64,000 nucleotides of DNA from CAYVTZ01 sp964454685 (GTDB lineage Bacteria; Bacillota; Clostridia; Christensenellales; Christensenellaceae): NCBI GenBank assembly GCA_964454685.1, contig CAYVTZ010000005.1:1-64000 (forward strand), in the 5' to 3' direction. Positions 34,540-42,887 of this stretch are shown here, piece by piece; position 1 is the stretch's first letter; every line of letters starts with the position of its first letter. The notes under the pieces are model-generated. The model ran no database searches. It was not told the DNA's origin and saw only the letters and a program-made list of their open reading frames with translations. Position numbers and translations under genes: made by a program.

Positions 34540-35590
34540 CGAGTATGATGGGCAGCCCCATCTTGGAAGCTTCCTCCTCCTTTGGCGCGTCCACAGGCTC
34601 GTCCGTCATCTGCTCTGCATCCGGCTCGGATTCCGTTTCTTCCGCCTTAGGTCTGCGGTCATATTCCGCCGCCAGCGCATCCAGCTCGTCTTGCGAGAGC
34701 ACACCCTCCGCATTGCGGAAGGAAACCAGCGCCACCTCGATCATATCGTCGTCCGGCTCACGCGTGGAAAATTTTTGCAGCGCCATACCCGGCTTGCGCA
34801 GCAGCTCGGTCAGCTTGTTTTCCTTGCGCGCCAGCAGTTTCAAAAATTCATATGAAATTCCCGCCACAACAGGCAGCATCAGCAAGCGAATGCCAATGCG
34901 CATCAACGGATTTTCACTCCAGCCCACCAATGAAAACAGCAGAATCGAAATCACAATCACGATCAGCAGAAAGCTGGTGCCGCAACGCGGGTGCAGCCGC
35001 GAGCAACTGCGCGCGTTTTCCACCGTAAGCGGCAACTCGTGTTCATAGCAGTTGATCACCTTGTGCTCTGCTCCGTGGTAGGCAAACAAACGTTTGATGT
35101 CCTTCATGTTGGCAATGATGGCCATATATGCCAAAAACATCACCAGCCGGATCAGCCCGTCCACCAGATTTTTTAAAATAGGCGATTCAATGTACGGCGT
35201 AATCCATCCGGTGATCAGATTAGGCAAAATAAAGAAGATGCCCACCGCCATCACCAGCGCAATCACCACCGCAAAGAAGATTGCCACATCCATCGCGTTC
35301 TTGCCCGTTTTTTCCGCAATTTTCTTTTCGAATTTGCTGGGCTCTTCGTCGATGGTCGGGTCATAGAGCTTTGCAGCGTCTGTGATGCTCTTCACCCCTG
35401 TTACCAGCATGGCAACGAAGTTGATGATGCCGCGCACAATAGGAACCTTGGTTCCGGGCAACTTTTTGGTTTCGCTCACCTGCGTCGCAATTTCGCCGTC
35501 TTCCTTGCGCACGGCAATGGCGGTTTTTGCCTCGGAGCGCATCATCACGCCTTCCAAAACAGCCTGCCCGCCAATGTTTGTTTGCTTCAT
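34532..35590 (-). CDS. DUF1385 membrane protein (YqhQ family)
   Basis: 352 residues. GGQAVLEGVMMR at the N-terminus and FAYHGAEHKVINCYE and SRLHPRCGTSFLL in the middle are the family signatures; the conserved His/Glu suggest metal binding. About four to five hydrophobic spans and an acidic C-terminal tail. Function unknown, but the position between rpmE and prmC is conserved in Clostridia. ATG 35590 has GGAG upstream. Confidence 0.9.
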   Translation of the reverse strand: MKQTNIGGQAVLEGVMMRSEAKTAIAVRKEDGEIATQVSETKKLPGTKVPIVRGIINFVAMLVTGVKSITDAAKLYDPTIDEEPSKFEKKIAEKTGKNAMDVAIFFAVVIALVMAVGIFFILPNLITGWITPYIESPILKNLVDGLIRLVMFLAYMAIIANMKDIKRLFAYHGAEHKVINCYEHELPLTVENARSCSRLHPRCGTSFLLIVIVISILLFSLVGWSENPLMRIGIRLLMLPVVAGISYEFLKLLARKENKLTELLRKPGMALQKFSTREPDDDMIEVALVSFRNAEGVLSQDELDALAAEYDRRPKAEETESEPDAEQMTDEPVDAPKEEEASKMGLPIILDE

Positions 35591-35643
35591 TTATTTTCTC
35601 CTATTCCGGCACATGGACAAAAATCTCCCCCGCTCATCCATTT

Positions 35644-35673
35644 TAAAAAAACAGACCGCGAAACGCGGTCTGT
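35644..35673 (-). terminator. Strong terminator after rpmE
   Basis: ACAGACCGCG (35651-35660)-AAA-CGCGGTCTGT (35664-35673), a perfect 10-base stem; on the minus strand it runs into TTTTTTT. A second inverted repeat, GTCATTTTC (35693-35701)/GAAAATGAC (35715-35723), lies between it and the rpmE stop. Confidence 0.93.
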
Positions 35674-35747
35674 CATGGTTTCGGAAAAGACCGTCATTTT
35701 CAAAAACGTGCCATGAAAATGACCTCCCTGTTTGCCGAATCCGTCGA

Positions 35748-35948
35748 TCAGTCGATTTTGTATCTCTTTTTGAATCTGTCAACACGACCGCCGGTGTCAA
35801 TCAACTTCTGCTTACCGGTGAAGAAGGGATGGCACTTCGAGCAAATGTCGACTTTCAGCTCATTCTTCACGGAACCGGTTTTGAAGGTTTCACCGCACGC
35901 ACAGGTGACGGTGCACTCCCCATAATTCGGATGGATGTCTGCTTTCAT
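35748..35948 (-). CDS. rpmE: Ribosomal protein bL31 (zinc-binding form)
   Basis: 66 residues. MKADIHPNYGECTVTCACG and CSKCHPFFTGKQKLIDTGGRV mark the cysteine-containing (C+) bL31 that binds zinc. ATG 35948 has AAGGAG upstream. First gene of the conserved rpmE-DUF1385-prmC-prfA-ywlC block, with a terminator just after it. Confidence 0.97.
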   Translation of the reverse strand: MKADIHPNYGECTVTCACGETFKTGSVKNELKVDICSKCHPFFTGKQKLIDTGGRVDRFKKRYKID

Positions 35949-36108
35949 AATCGTTCTCCTTTCTTCGGCATGCCCCTTCTGCACAAAACGAACAGAAGAC
36001 ATACCTCACTCATGGCATCTGCCAATTCTAATGATACGTATGATATTATATCTGAAAGACGCGCGTGATGCAAACATTATTTTCAAAATGTTCACGAATG
36101 CGCACCTG

Positions 36109-36525
36109 TCAGATCGCTTCTCCTTTTTGCATCAGGTCGCGCAGCGTTACGCCTTCTAAATAATCGTCAATCAGCCGCCCCAGCTCTTCCCACACCGGCA
36201 GCGTCTGGCACTGTGATGCGCGCGCGCAATCGTTGGGTGTCTGGCGCAGACATGCCACAGGCGCAAGCGACCCTTCCGTCGCCTTGAGTACGCTGCCCAC
36301 CGTATATTCGCCGATGGGGCGCGTCAGCTTATATCCGCCGCCCTTGCCGCGCATTCCCTCCACCAATTTGGATTTTGTCAGCGCAGAAATGATGCTTTCC
36401 AAATATTTTTCCGAAATCCCCTGCCGGATGGCAACCTCTTTCAGCGGCAGATATGCTCCGCTTTCGTGTTGTGCCAAATCAATCATGACGCGTAATGCGT
36501 AGCGCCCTTTGGATGAAATCAACAT
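36109..36525 (-). CDS. Rrf2 family transcriptional regulator
   Basis: 138 residues. Winged helix at residues 1-80 (RYALRVMIDLAQHESGAYLPLKEVA..., ISEKYLESII). Three cysteines in VACLRQTPNDCARASQC match the [2Fe-2S] ligands of IscR/CymR-like members, so it may sense iron-sulfur or redox state. The classical iron-sulfur genes (iscS/iscU) are not adjacent. It has its own promoter and probably regulates itself. Confidence 0.9.
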   Translation of the reverse strand: MLISSKGRYALRVMIDLAQHESGAYLPLKEVAIRQGISEKYLESIISALTKSKLVEGMRGKGGGYKLTRPIGEYTVGSVLKATEGSLAPVACLRQTPNDCARASQCQTLPVWEELGRLIDDYLEGVTLRDLMQKGEAI

Positions 36526-36580
36526 TGCGTATTCCTCCTTTGACGATCAGTGTCGCCTTTCCCTTTTATTTGTTTTCTTT

Positions 36581-36609
36581 ATTATACTATCAGAGCACTA
36601 GGATTTCAA
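36581..36609 (-). promoter_or_regulatory. Promoter of the Rrf2 gene
   Basis: Minus strand TTGAAA (36609-36604), 17 bases, TATAAT (36586-36581). The spacer holds a weak dyad, CTAGTGCTCTGATAG, where an Rrf2 dimer could bind. Confidence 0.82.
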
Positions 36610-36943
36610 GAGAGACAATGCCACCTGCATCCTGTTCCGTTTTCAAAATCCCTCGCTTGCCCCCTCTTTTTCAGACGCGCTTCCCATGTGCGGAACGCAG
36701 CGAGAGACCATTTCTTCGCTGTTTCAAAGGCTTTTCCCACGCAGCGGGCGTACCGTTTGGATTTTCGAACGCCGGCGCATTTTCCCGCATTAAAAAAATC
36801 ACTCGTCTCCCGGCGTCGCGCACTTGCCCGATCAAAGCAAGTGCGCGCCCGAGTCCATTCAGCAAATGTTTTTCACCAGCGGCTATCTGCAAAAAATCGG
36901 CACATCCGATTACGCCGCCCTCAATCAGGTTATTGATAAATAA
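36602..36943 (+). pseudogene. Possible decayed gene with one in-frame stop
   Basis: A single reading frame of 63 codons, a TAA at 36791-36793 beside a run of seven A, then 49 more codons ending at TAA 36941-36943. The final part (…IQQMFFTSGYLQKIGTSDYAAL) has a composition like real protein. No start codon with a ribosome site is seen. I cannot name a family. It may be a pseudogene or chance. Confidence 0.3.
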
Positions 36944-36967
36944 ATCCATTTATGACAGGAGCAGCCT

Positions 36968-37390
36968 ATGAAACGTATCCTTTGCATTTTACTGTTATCG
37001 GCAACCTTGTTTGCCGCATCCTGCTCCCCGCCATCCGCCCCGCCGGTGCTGGATACACCTGCGCAAACAACGCAACCCGAAGGAGAAGAAGCTGTGATTA
37101 CACCCGAAACCGCAAAAGAGCTGATGGACACCGCAACCCCGATCATACTGGATGTCCGCGCGCCGGAAGAATACAACACAGGGCATATCCCCAATGCAAC
37201 CCTGTTGCCGGATTATGAAATCGCGCAGCGCGCCGCAGAGGTTCTGCCGGACAAAGACGCGCTGATTTTAGTCTACTGCCGCAGCGGGCGCAGAAGCGCG
37301 GGAGCCGCGCAAGCGCTTCGTGACCTTGAGTATTCCAATGTCAAGGACTTCGGCGGCATCATCGATTGGCCGTATGAAATCGTGCAGTAA
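36968..37390 (+). CDS. Rhodanese-domain lipoprotein
   Basis: 140 residues. Lipoprotein signal with lipobox FAASC (Cys near residue 19), a short Pro/Thr linker and a rhodanese domain (about 45-140): ILDVRAPEEYNTGHIPNA and the active loop YCRSGRRS with the catalytic Cys. Exported single rhodaneses are thought to handle sulfur or thiol transfer outside the membrane; the partner is unknown. ATG 36968 has GGAG upstream. Confidence 0.92.
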   Translation: MKRILCILLLSATLFAASCSPPSAPPVLDTPAQTTQPEGEEAVITPETAKELMDTATPIILDVRAPEEYNTGHIPNATLLPDYEIAQRAAEVLPDKDALILVYCRSGRRSAGAAQALRDLEYSNVKDFGGIIDWPYEIVQ

Positions 37391-37395
37391 CGCGC

Positions 37396-37428
37396 AAAAA
37401 GGTCGCTCTCATTGTGAGGCGACCCTTT
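37396..37428 (+). terminator. Bidirectional terminator
   Basis: GGTCGC-T-CTC pairs with GAG-GCGACC (37401-37424), flanked by AAAAA before and TTT after. It separates the rhodanese and TM2-protein genes, which converge. Confidence 0.8.
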
Positions 37429-37459
37429 CCCTTTGCACACCGCTTGGCGTGGTTGTTGT

Positions 37460-37903
37460 TTATTCTCCCAGCGGATTGCCGTTTCCATCTACGGTAATGC
37501 CCCCGGCAAGAATCAAGATGCCCTCTATGAATCCCCAAATGCCCGCCGCTATGGCAGAAATTCCAAACGTAAACACCCCGCAAACCGCCAATACCAGTTG
37601 CCCGATGGCCTTGCCGGTATAGCCCAAATAGAAGTTGTGAATGCCCAATCCGCCCAGAAAAATACCCAGCAGCCCGCCTGCCAGCTTGGATTTCGCTCCG
37701 CTTGTTCCGCTCGCCGGTTGTCCTGCCGCACCTGCCTGATATCCCGTCAGCGATGCACCGCATTTCACGCAGATCACAGCCTCTTCCGGCGTTTCATTGC
37801 CACAGCAGGGGCAGTGCTTACGTCCTTTCCCACGCGGTACGCCGCATCCTTTACAAATATTCTCGCTTACGTCCATTTCTTTTCCACATTGTCTGCAAAA
37901 CAT
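37460..37903 (-). CDS. Double zinc-ribbon TM2-domain membrane protein
   Basis: 147 residues. Two zinc ribbons (CRQCGK...CKGCG; CPCCGN...CVKCG) followed by a TM2 domain with two hydrophobic spans (GIFLGGLGIHNFYLGYTGKAIGQLVL). Function unknown. ATG 37903 has AAAGGA eight bases upstream; the in-frame ATG at 37912 overlaps that site. Confidence 0.88.
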   Translation of the reverse strand: MFCRQCGKEMDVSENICKGCGVPRGKGRKHCPCCGNETPEEAVICVKCGASLTGYQAGAAGQPASGTSGAKSKLAGGLLGIFLGGLGIHNFYLGYTGKAIGQLVLAVCGVFTFGISAIAAGIWGFIEGILILAGGITVDGNGNPLGE

Positions 37904-38052
37904 AATCTTCATCCTTCTTTCTTGAAATCGCCGATCGCGCGCACCTGAGCTTTGAGAATGCGCCCCTCGTGTCAGATCATCCCGATCTGTTTGATGCTGT
38001 CATTCTAGCGGACGATTCTTACGCCGTGCAAGATGTTTTCCTTACGGTTTTC

Positions 38053-38385
38053 TTACAACGCAGGTTCGGAAATCTGCTCGGTCGCCTCCAGCTTGAAAAT
38101 CACAGGACGCAGCCCGTCGTTACAACTGCAAATGGCAACACCCGGCTTCCGAATCCAGTCTCCATAGTAGAACAATCCCTGCTCCGCTCCATGGGCAAGC
38201 GCAAACACATATTGATACATCGCCTTCCATGCCTCGTCGCACAGCCCTTCCGGCTTTGCAAAATCCGCATAAAAAACTTGTCCCGCCTTCTGCAACGGGC
38301 ATGCGCCTATGCCCTCCACACCGTATTCCGCCGCCAGTTCCACATCCAGCGTCGTCTTTAACACCGTAATTTTAACCTTTCTCAT
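38053..38385 (-). CDS. TIGR04076 family protein
   Basis: 110 residues. Small protein with conserved Cys (GACPLQKAGQVF) and a C-terminal CNDGLRPVIFKLE pattern, matching the TIGR04076 family of unknown function common in anaerobes. ATG 38385 has AAGGAGG upstream. An in-frame extension to 38463 is rejected for want of a ribosome site. Confidence 0.85.
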   Translation of the reverse strand: MRKVKITVLKTTLDVELAAEYGVEGIGACPLQKAGQVFYADFAKPEGLCDEAWKAMYQYVFALAHGAEQGLFYYGDWIRKPGVAICSCNDGLRPVIFKLEATEQISEPAL

Positions 38386-38470
38386 GCCATCCTCCTTTTC
38401 TATCACGCCTATCCTGTCATCCTTGCAAGCAAAGCATTTCCTCCCCCGGCAGTCCGCCCGCAACGCAAAT

Positions 38471-39079
38471 TCAAATCACGCGGACCCCAAGCAGTTGCGC
38501 AAGATCAACCGCTTGCATTGAATTGACCGTTGCGCCGCGCAGCTCACGAAAGGTGTCTGAAATCAAAATCCCTTCAATGGAACAATCAGACAAATCAATA
38601 CCTTTCAACAGCGTCTGGTAAAAGTCCGCGCGCGTGAAGTCAACCCCGCAAAGCTTAATCTTTTTCCATTTCGTTTCGGACAAAAATGCTTCCTTAAAGT
38701 TACATTGGCTTACCGAGCAAGCCTCCCATTTGCTCTCGGCAAAGTTAGCATAGTGGAATAGACTGTTGCCAAGCCTGCTCTCTTTCAGATAACTGTGGTG
38801 AAAGTTGCCGCCATTCCCCTTACAATCCGTAATCCTGCAATTCCTCCAATAGCTGCCCTCAAAGCAACAATTAGAAAAATCACAGTTCATCCAGCTCGTA
38901 TCATAGAAATTCGCCTTTGAAAAATCACAGTTTTCAAATCTGCAATTAAAAAACTGCACGTCGGAAAAATCAAATTTTGTAAGATCCTCCTGTTGCAGCA
39001 CTTCATCCGCAAATTGGCTGCACTCCAGCGCACAATCTTCCATTTTTGCATTATGGATTTGATCGAGTAATGTATTCAT
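38471..39079 (-). CDS. Pentapeptide-repeat protein
   Basis: 202 residues made largely of A/C-D/N-L/F-x-x repeats (for example FDFSDVQFFNCRFENCDFSK, DFSNCCFEGSYW, GVDFTRADFYQTLLKGIDLSD) expected to form a right-handed quadrilateral beta-helix. Some members (Qnr, McbG) protect gyrase, but the repeats alone do not show this. ATG 39079 is chosen; the ribosome site (AGGA) is 14 bases away, so the start is uncertain. Confidence 0.82.
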   Translation of the reverse strand: MNTLLDQIHNAKMEDCALECSQFADEVLQQEDLTKFDFSDVQFFNCRFENCDFSKANFYDTSWMNCDFSNCCFEGSYWRNCRITDCKGNGGNFHHSYLKESRLGNSLFHYANFAESKWEACSVSQCNFKEAFLSETKWKKIKLCGVDFTRADFYQTLLKGIDLSDCSIEGILISDTFRELRGATVNSMQAVDLAQLLGVRVI

Positions 39080-39149
39080 ATCTGTATCACATATTCCTGT
39101 TATTTTGCACGAAAGAAATGGCAAGACCTTCGCCTTGCCATTTCATTTG

Positions 39150-40302
39150 TTAAAATCCCTGTATCAAGCATGCTTTGATGAACGCATCGATGTCCCCGTC
39201 CATCACCGCCTCAATGTTGCCTTTTTCCACACTGGTACGATGATCCTTTGCCATCGTGTACGGACAAAAGACGTACGATCGAATCTGGCTTCCCCACTCG
39301 ATTTTTTTCTGGTCTCCCTTAATTTTCGAGAGCTCTGCCAGCCGCTCTTCCTCGCGCTTTTCCGCCAGTTTGGATTTGAGCATACGCATCGCGGTCTCTC
39401 TGTTTTGCAGCTGCGAACGCTCGTTTTGGCACTGCACCACAATTCCCGTCGGGAAATGTGTAATACGAATCGCCGATGAGGTCTTGTTTACATGCTGTCC
39501 GCCCGCTCCGGAGGAACGATATGTGTCCACACGGATATCGTCCGCCGCCACCTCGATGTCGTTCTCGTCATCGGGGATTTCCGGCATCACGTCCAGCGAT
39601 GCAAAAGAGGTATGCCGCCGCGCATTGGAATCAAAGGGTGAAATGCGCACCAACCGGTGCACGCCCTTCTCACAACGCAAATAGCCATAGGCGTTGTCAC
39701 CCGCAATCAGCATCGTCACACTCTTGATGCCCGCCTCGTCACCATCGAGGTAATCCAGCACAGTGACGGCAAATCCGTGCCGCTCCGCCCAGCGCGTATA
39801 CATGCGCATCAGCATTTGTGCCCAGTCCTGCGCCTCAGTGCCGCCCGCACCCGCATGCAGCGATAAAATCGCATTGTTTGCGTCATACATGCCGGACAAT
39901 AATGTTTGCAAGTGGAAATCCGTCGCCAGCTCCTCAAAGGTTGCCAGTTCTGTGGTCAGCTCTGAAAGCAGCGAATCGTCGTCCTCTTCTTCCTCTGCCA
40001 TTTCCAGCAGCACCTGCAAATCTTCCAGTTGCGCAGACAGTTTTTCATACTGCGTGATCTTCGCCTTGAGTGGCTTTGCATGCCGCGTGATCTTGTTTGC
40101 TTCTTCTACATTGGTCCAGAAGTCCGCAGACTCCATTTGTTCACTTAGCTTCGCGTATTCCGCCTTGAGTGCGGACAAGTCAAAGTGAATCGCCTGCCTC
40201 TTTCAAGAGTTGCGCGCCGCTTTGAATTCGTTGTTTGACTTCGTCATTTACGAACAATCTCTTCACATCCTTCATTTTTAAAATATGCCGCACATACGCC
40301 AT
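39150..40302 (-). CDS. prfB: Peptide chain release factor 2, with programmed +1 frameshift
   Basis: Recognises UGA and UAA stops. The gene is in two frames. Frame one starts at ATG 40302 (GGAGGTG seven bases upstream) and runs 40 codons to CTT then TGA at 40182-40180. The CTTTGAC slippery site lets ribosomes skip one base and continue in the main frame (40181 to 39150) for 343 more residues, giving about 383. The junction reads GDSL-DLSALK, as in other Clostridia. GGQ motif present (SSGAGGQHVNKTSSAIR). An in-frame ATG at 40275 is an alternative start. Low RF2 favours the frameshift, so the protein controls its own synthesis. Confidence 0.94.
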
Positions 40303-40316
40303 GTTACAGCACCTCC

Positions 40317-40346
40317 ACTATACTATCGCGCGCAACCTGTTGTCAA
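40317..40346 (-). promoter_or_regulatory. Promoter of prfB
   Basis: Minus strand TTGACA (40346-40341), 18-base spacer, TATAGT (40322-40317). The ribosome site of prfB follows within a few bases of the expected transcript start, so the leader is very short. Confidence 0.75.
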
Positions 40347-40460
40347 GCACAGGGAGGCATAACGCCAGGAATCGCGAAAAAAATCGCCGTCTGCCCAAAT
40401 TGAAAACGTACACAAATATCATCAACTAACGCGGCTTGGCGATCGAACTATGATTTTCTT

Positions 40461-40489
40461 TTGCAAATACCGCCGAAAGCGTGTATAAT
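40461..40489 (+). promoter_or_regulatory. Promoter of the CarD-type regulator
   Basis: TTGCAA (40461-40466), 17 bases, TATAAT (40484-40489). Confidence 0.88.
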
Positions 40490-40616
40490 ATAGACATTGA
40501 TACAACGTGTCGTTGCAAGCGGAGTGCTTTTTCATTCCCTTGCCACCGTAAAACCGGATGTGTGCGGCGCGTTATTTTTTTCCTGGCTCATCGGATCAGA
40601 AAGCGGAGGCAATCAG

Positions 40617-41132
40617 ATGATAAAAATCAATCAACACGTGGTTTATGGTTCCAATGGAATCTGCAAAGTCGTGGATAAGCGTGAGGAATGCTTTGGCGGC
40701 GAACCCAAAATGTACTATGTTCTGAGCCCCGTCAGCGACGAGCAGACCACCCTATATCTTCCGGCGGATTCACCGGATGCCGAATTAAGAGTCAAAAACG
40801 TGCTCAGCGTGGACGAAGTGCAATCGCTGATTCAGTCCATGCCCACAGAGGAAACTATGTGGATCGAGGACGATCGTACCCGCGGAGAGCGTTACCGCGA
40901 TATCGTGTCCAAGGGGAATCGTGCCGAACTGGTACGCGTCACCAAAACGTTATACGAACATCAGCAAACGCTGTCCCAATCCGGCAAAAAGCTGCGTGTC
41001 GCAGATAAAAATGTGTTGCAGCAAGCAGAAAAAATACTGTTCGATGAGTTTGCGGTCGTGCTTGGCATTGAAAGCGGCGATGTTGCCGAGTTCATTGCTG
41101 CGCAGCTTGCAGACGAAACTCCGGAGCCTTAA
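40617..41132 (+). CDS. CarD/CdnL family transcription regulator
   Basis: 171 residues. An N-terminal CarD/TRCF RNA-polymerase-interacting domain (INQHVVYGSNGICKVVDKRE... MYYVLSPV) and a helical C-terminal domain, the normal CdnL layout. CdnL proteins bind the RNA polymerase beta subunit and stabilise open promoters. ATG 40617 has GGAGG upstream; the in-frame ATG at 40497 has none. Confidence 0.92.
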   Translation: MIKINQHVVYGSNGICKVVDKREECFGGEPKMYYVLSPVSDEQTTLYLPADSPDAELRVKNVLSVDEVQSLIQSMPTEETMWIEDDRTRGERYRDIVSKGNRAELVRVTKTLYEHQQTLSQSGKKLRVADKNVLQQAEKILFDEFAVVLGIESGDVAEFIAAQLADETPEP

Positions 41133-41278
41133 TCTCGCCGTATCTGTAACAATTTCGTTAAAAAAAGCACGGTAACGCCACAACTATGATATGATACCTT
41201 CAACGAGCCGTGCCGGCGGTAGCGCATGCGGTACGGCTTCTGATACTCCTGCTGTTCAACAAAAGGAAAGGGAAACCC

Positions 41279-42676
41279 ATGAAAAAGCGTATCTTTATCT
41301 TGTTCTTGTGCGTCCTGCTGACGCTTCTCCCGCTTGGCATTGCGCAAGCGGAAACGGAGCCTCCCGTAGCGGAAACCTCCGTCCCAACCGATCCGCCGGC
41401 GGAGCCGACTCCCGATCCGACGATCGCGCCCACGCCGGAGCCAACGCCTGTACCGACGATCGCACCCACGCCGGAGCCAACGCCTGTACCGACAATCGCG
41501 CCCACGCCGACTCCCGCGCCCACGGTCGCACCCACACCGGAGCCGACTCCGGTGCCTACGCAGGCACCCACGCCGGAGCCTACCCCCATACCCACGCAGG
41601 CGCCCGTCATGACGTACGCCAATCTGATTTTCACCGTGACGGATGCGCAGGGAAAAGTATGTGCGGGGTATACCGTAACGGTAGATGAAACATCACTCAA
41701 AACCAATGACTCCGGACGTGTCACGTTTCCGGATGTCACGATGGAGCCGCATCATCTGACCATAACCGCGCCGGGTGGCGTAGGCAGCCGTGCCTCTTTA
41801 AGCTTCTCCCCTTCCCCCATCACCGGCATGATAACGGGAAATTTGGGTGGCAGCTATGAAATCGGGGTGCGTGCCGAGGCAGGGCAGGTCTTTTTAAATC
41901 TACAATTTAACGGCGGCGGCGCACTCAGCGTCAGCTCTGCAAGCGAAGAGGAAGTCAAGCCGGAGGTCGTGGAAACGCACGAACCGGGAACCAAGCCGGA
42001 ATACGGCAATGGCCGCTTTCGCATTGTAGCACAGTTTTTTGAATCCGATGGAAAAAAAGCATACGGTAGATTGGGCGTGCAGCTTAATCAAGAAGGCGGC
42101 GCACCCACGCAAAGCCTGACCAACAGCAGCGGTATGTTCGAGTTTGCTAACGGCAGCTTCGGCAGGTTCCAACTTGCCACCGCAACCTCAGAAGCGCAGC
42201 TTGCCGATCCCTTTGTGTGCCAACTGGACATCAGCAAGGGCAACGCCACCGCGCTGTCCAATTCAGCCGGCAACAATTACGAAATCTCCACAACCATGCG
42301 CGCCAAAGAGCTTTACTTCAAGTTTGTGCAGGATGGCGATGGATTCCGTCTGGTCGAGGTGTCCGAGGATGTGCCGGGCAGCATTAACACAATGGTGCTG
42401 GGTGTCATCGTCTTTGCGGCAATCGTGGTCGGCATCATTTTGCTGATTGTGCTGCTGCGCAAAAAATTCAAAAAAAATGCGCCCCCCAAACCCGCCAAAC
42501 GCGCGCCACAGGCAGAAGACCCGTTGATGCGCCAGCGCAAGGCACCGCCGCGCGCACCCTTGCAGGAAAACGACAATGCGTCCGTGGTCACGCGCAAACC
42601 CACACCACCGCGCAAACCCGCAGGTTCGCGCCAAACAGGCGGCAGTAATAAATTTGACGACCGCAATCGGTTTTAG
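41279..42676 (+). CDS. Pro/Thr-repeat membrane-anchored surface protein
   Basis: 465 residues. Signal peptide (KKRIFILFLCVLLTLLPLG, ending near IAQA), a 75-residue Pro-Thr-rich stretch built on PTPEPTPVPT-like units (41400-41610), two Ig/carboxypeptidase-regulatory-like beta domains (TDAQGKVCAGYTVTV; FFESDGKKAYGRLGV), then a C-terminal membrane span (about 378-400) and a basic, Pro-rich cytoplasmic tail. It probably projects the beta domains through the wall. No enzyme motif. ATG 41279 follows GGAAAGGG. Confidence 0.78.
   Translation: MKKRIFILFLCVLLTLLPLGIAQAETEPPVAETSVPTDPPAEPTPDPTIAPTPEPTPVPTIAPTPEPTPVPTIAPTPTPAPTVAPTPEPTPVPTQAPTPEPTPIPTQAPVMTYANLIFTVTDAQGKVCAGYTVTVDETSLKTNDSGRVTFPDVTMEPHHLTITAPGGVGSRASLSFSPSPITGMITGNLGGSYEIGVRAEAGQVFLNLQFNGGGALSVSSASEEEVKPEVVETHEPGTKPEYGNGRFRIVAQFFESDGKKAYGRLGVQLNQEGGAPTQSLTNSSGMFEFANGSFGRFQLATATSEAQLADPFVCQLDISKGNATALSNSAGNNYEISTTMRAKELYFKFVQDGDGFRLVEVSEDVPGSINTMVLGVIVFAAIVVGIILLIVLLRKKFKKNAPPKPAKRAPQAEDPLMRQRKAPPRAPLQENDNASVVTRKPTPPRKPAGSRQTGGSNKFDDRNRF
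41400..41610 (+). repeat. In-gene tandem repeat coding Pro-Thr-Pro-x units
   Basis: Repeats of about 30-36 bases based on CCGACGATCGCGCCCACGCC and CCGGAGCCAACGCCTGTACC. They encode PT-rich spacer units; copy number may vary between strains. Confidence 0.8.
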
Positions 42677-42677
42677 A

Positions 42678-42720
42678 GAAAGGAAAGGTGAGCTTGCGTT
42701 GCAAGCCCACCTTTCCTTTC
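42678..42720 (+). terminator. Long perfect terminator hairpin
   Basis: GAAAGGAAAGGTG (42678-42690) pairs with CACCTTTCCTTTC (42708-42720), with an inner GCTTGC/GCAAGC. There is no long T-run after it. It separates the surface protein from the leftward tex gene; 42721-42887 holds nothing I can support. Confidence 0.75.
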
Positions 42721-42887
42721 ATCGCAATCGCTCCTTATTGCAGGGGCACCTTTCCGCCTGATCCATTCACCGCAAAATCCGCGCACGTCAGCGCGCCCCA
42801 GCATTTTGCATCTCATTTCCTAAATTTGGCATTGCCGTCCTCGCTCTGCCACTCCGCGGACTCCAACGCAAAAATTGAATTGGTTTC

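Larger units (their letters stand above)
36526..36967. other. Region between Rrf2 gene and rhodanese lipoprotein, with a possible gene remnant
   Basis: 442 bases. The first 85 hold the Rrf2 promoter. The rest, read on the plus strand, is one frame from 36602 to 36943 interrupted by a single TAA at 36791 and with no initiation signal; its last 49 codons look protein-like. The opposite-strand frame 36671-36949 lacks a ribosome site. Confidence 0.5.
40303..40616. other. Divergent spacer between prfB and the CarD-type gene
   Basis: 314 bases holding the leftward prfB promoter (40317-40346) and the rightward CarD promoter (40461-40489), then a leader of about 120 bases before the CarD ATG. No gene is seen. 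Confidence 0.7.

Noticed and set aside
36671..36949. 92-codon leftward frame in the gap beside the Rrf2 gene
   Set aside because: No ribosome site before its ATG, and it mirrors the protein-like plus-strand frame.
38471..39079. Qnr quinolone-resistance gene
   Set aside because: Pentapeptide repeats are present, but the repeat register and flanking loops do not let me assign gyrase protection.
41400..41610. CRISPR-like array
   Set aside because: The repeats are in frame, variable and encode a Pro/Thr spacer in a surface protein; there are no unique spacers.
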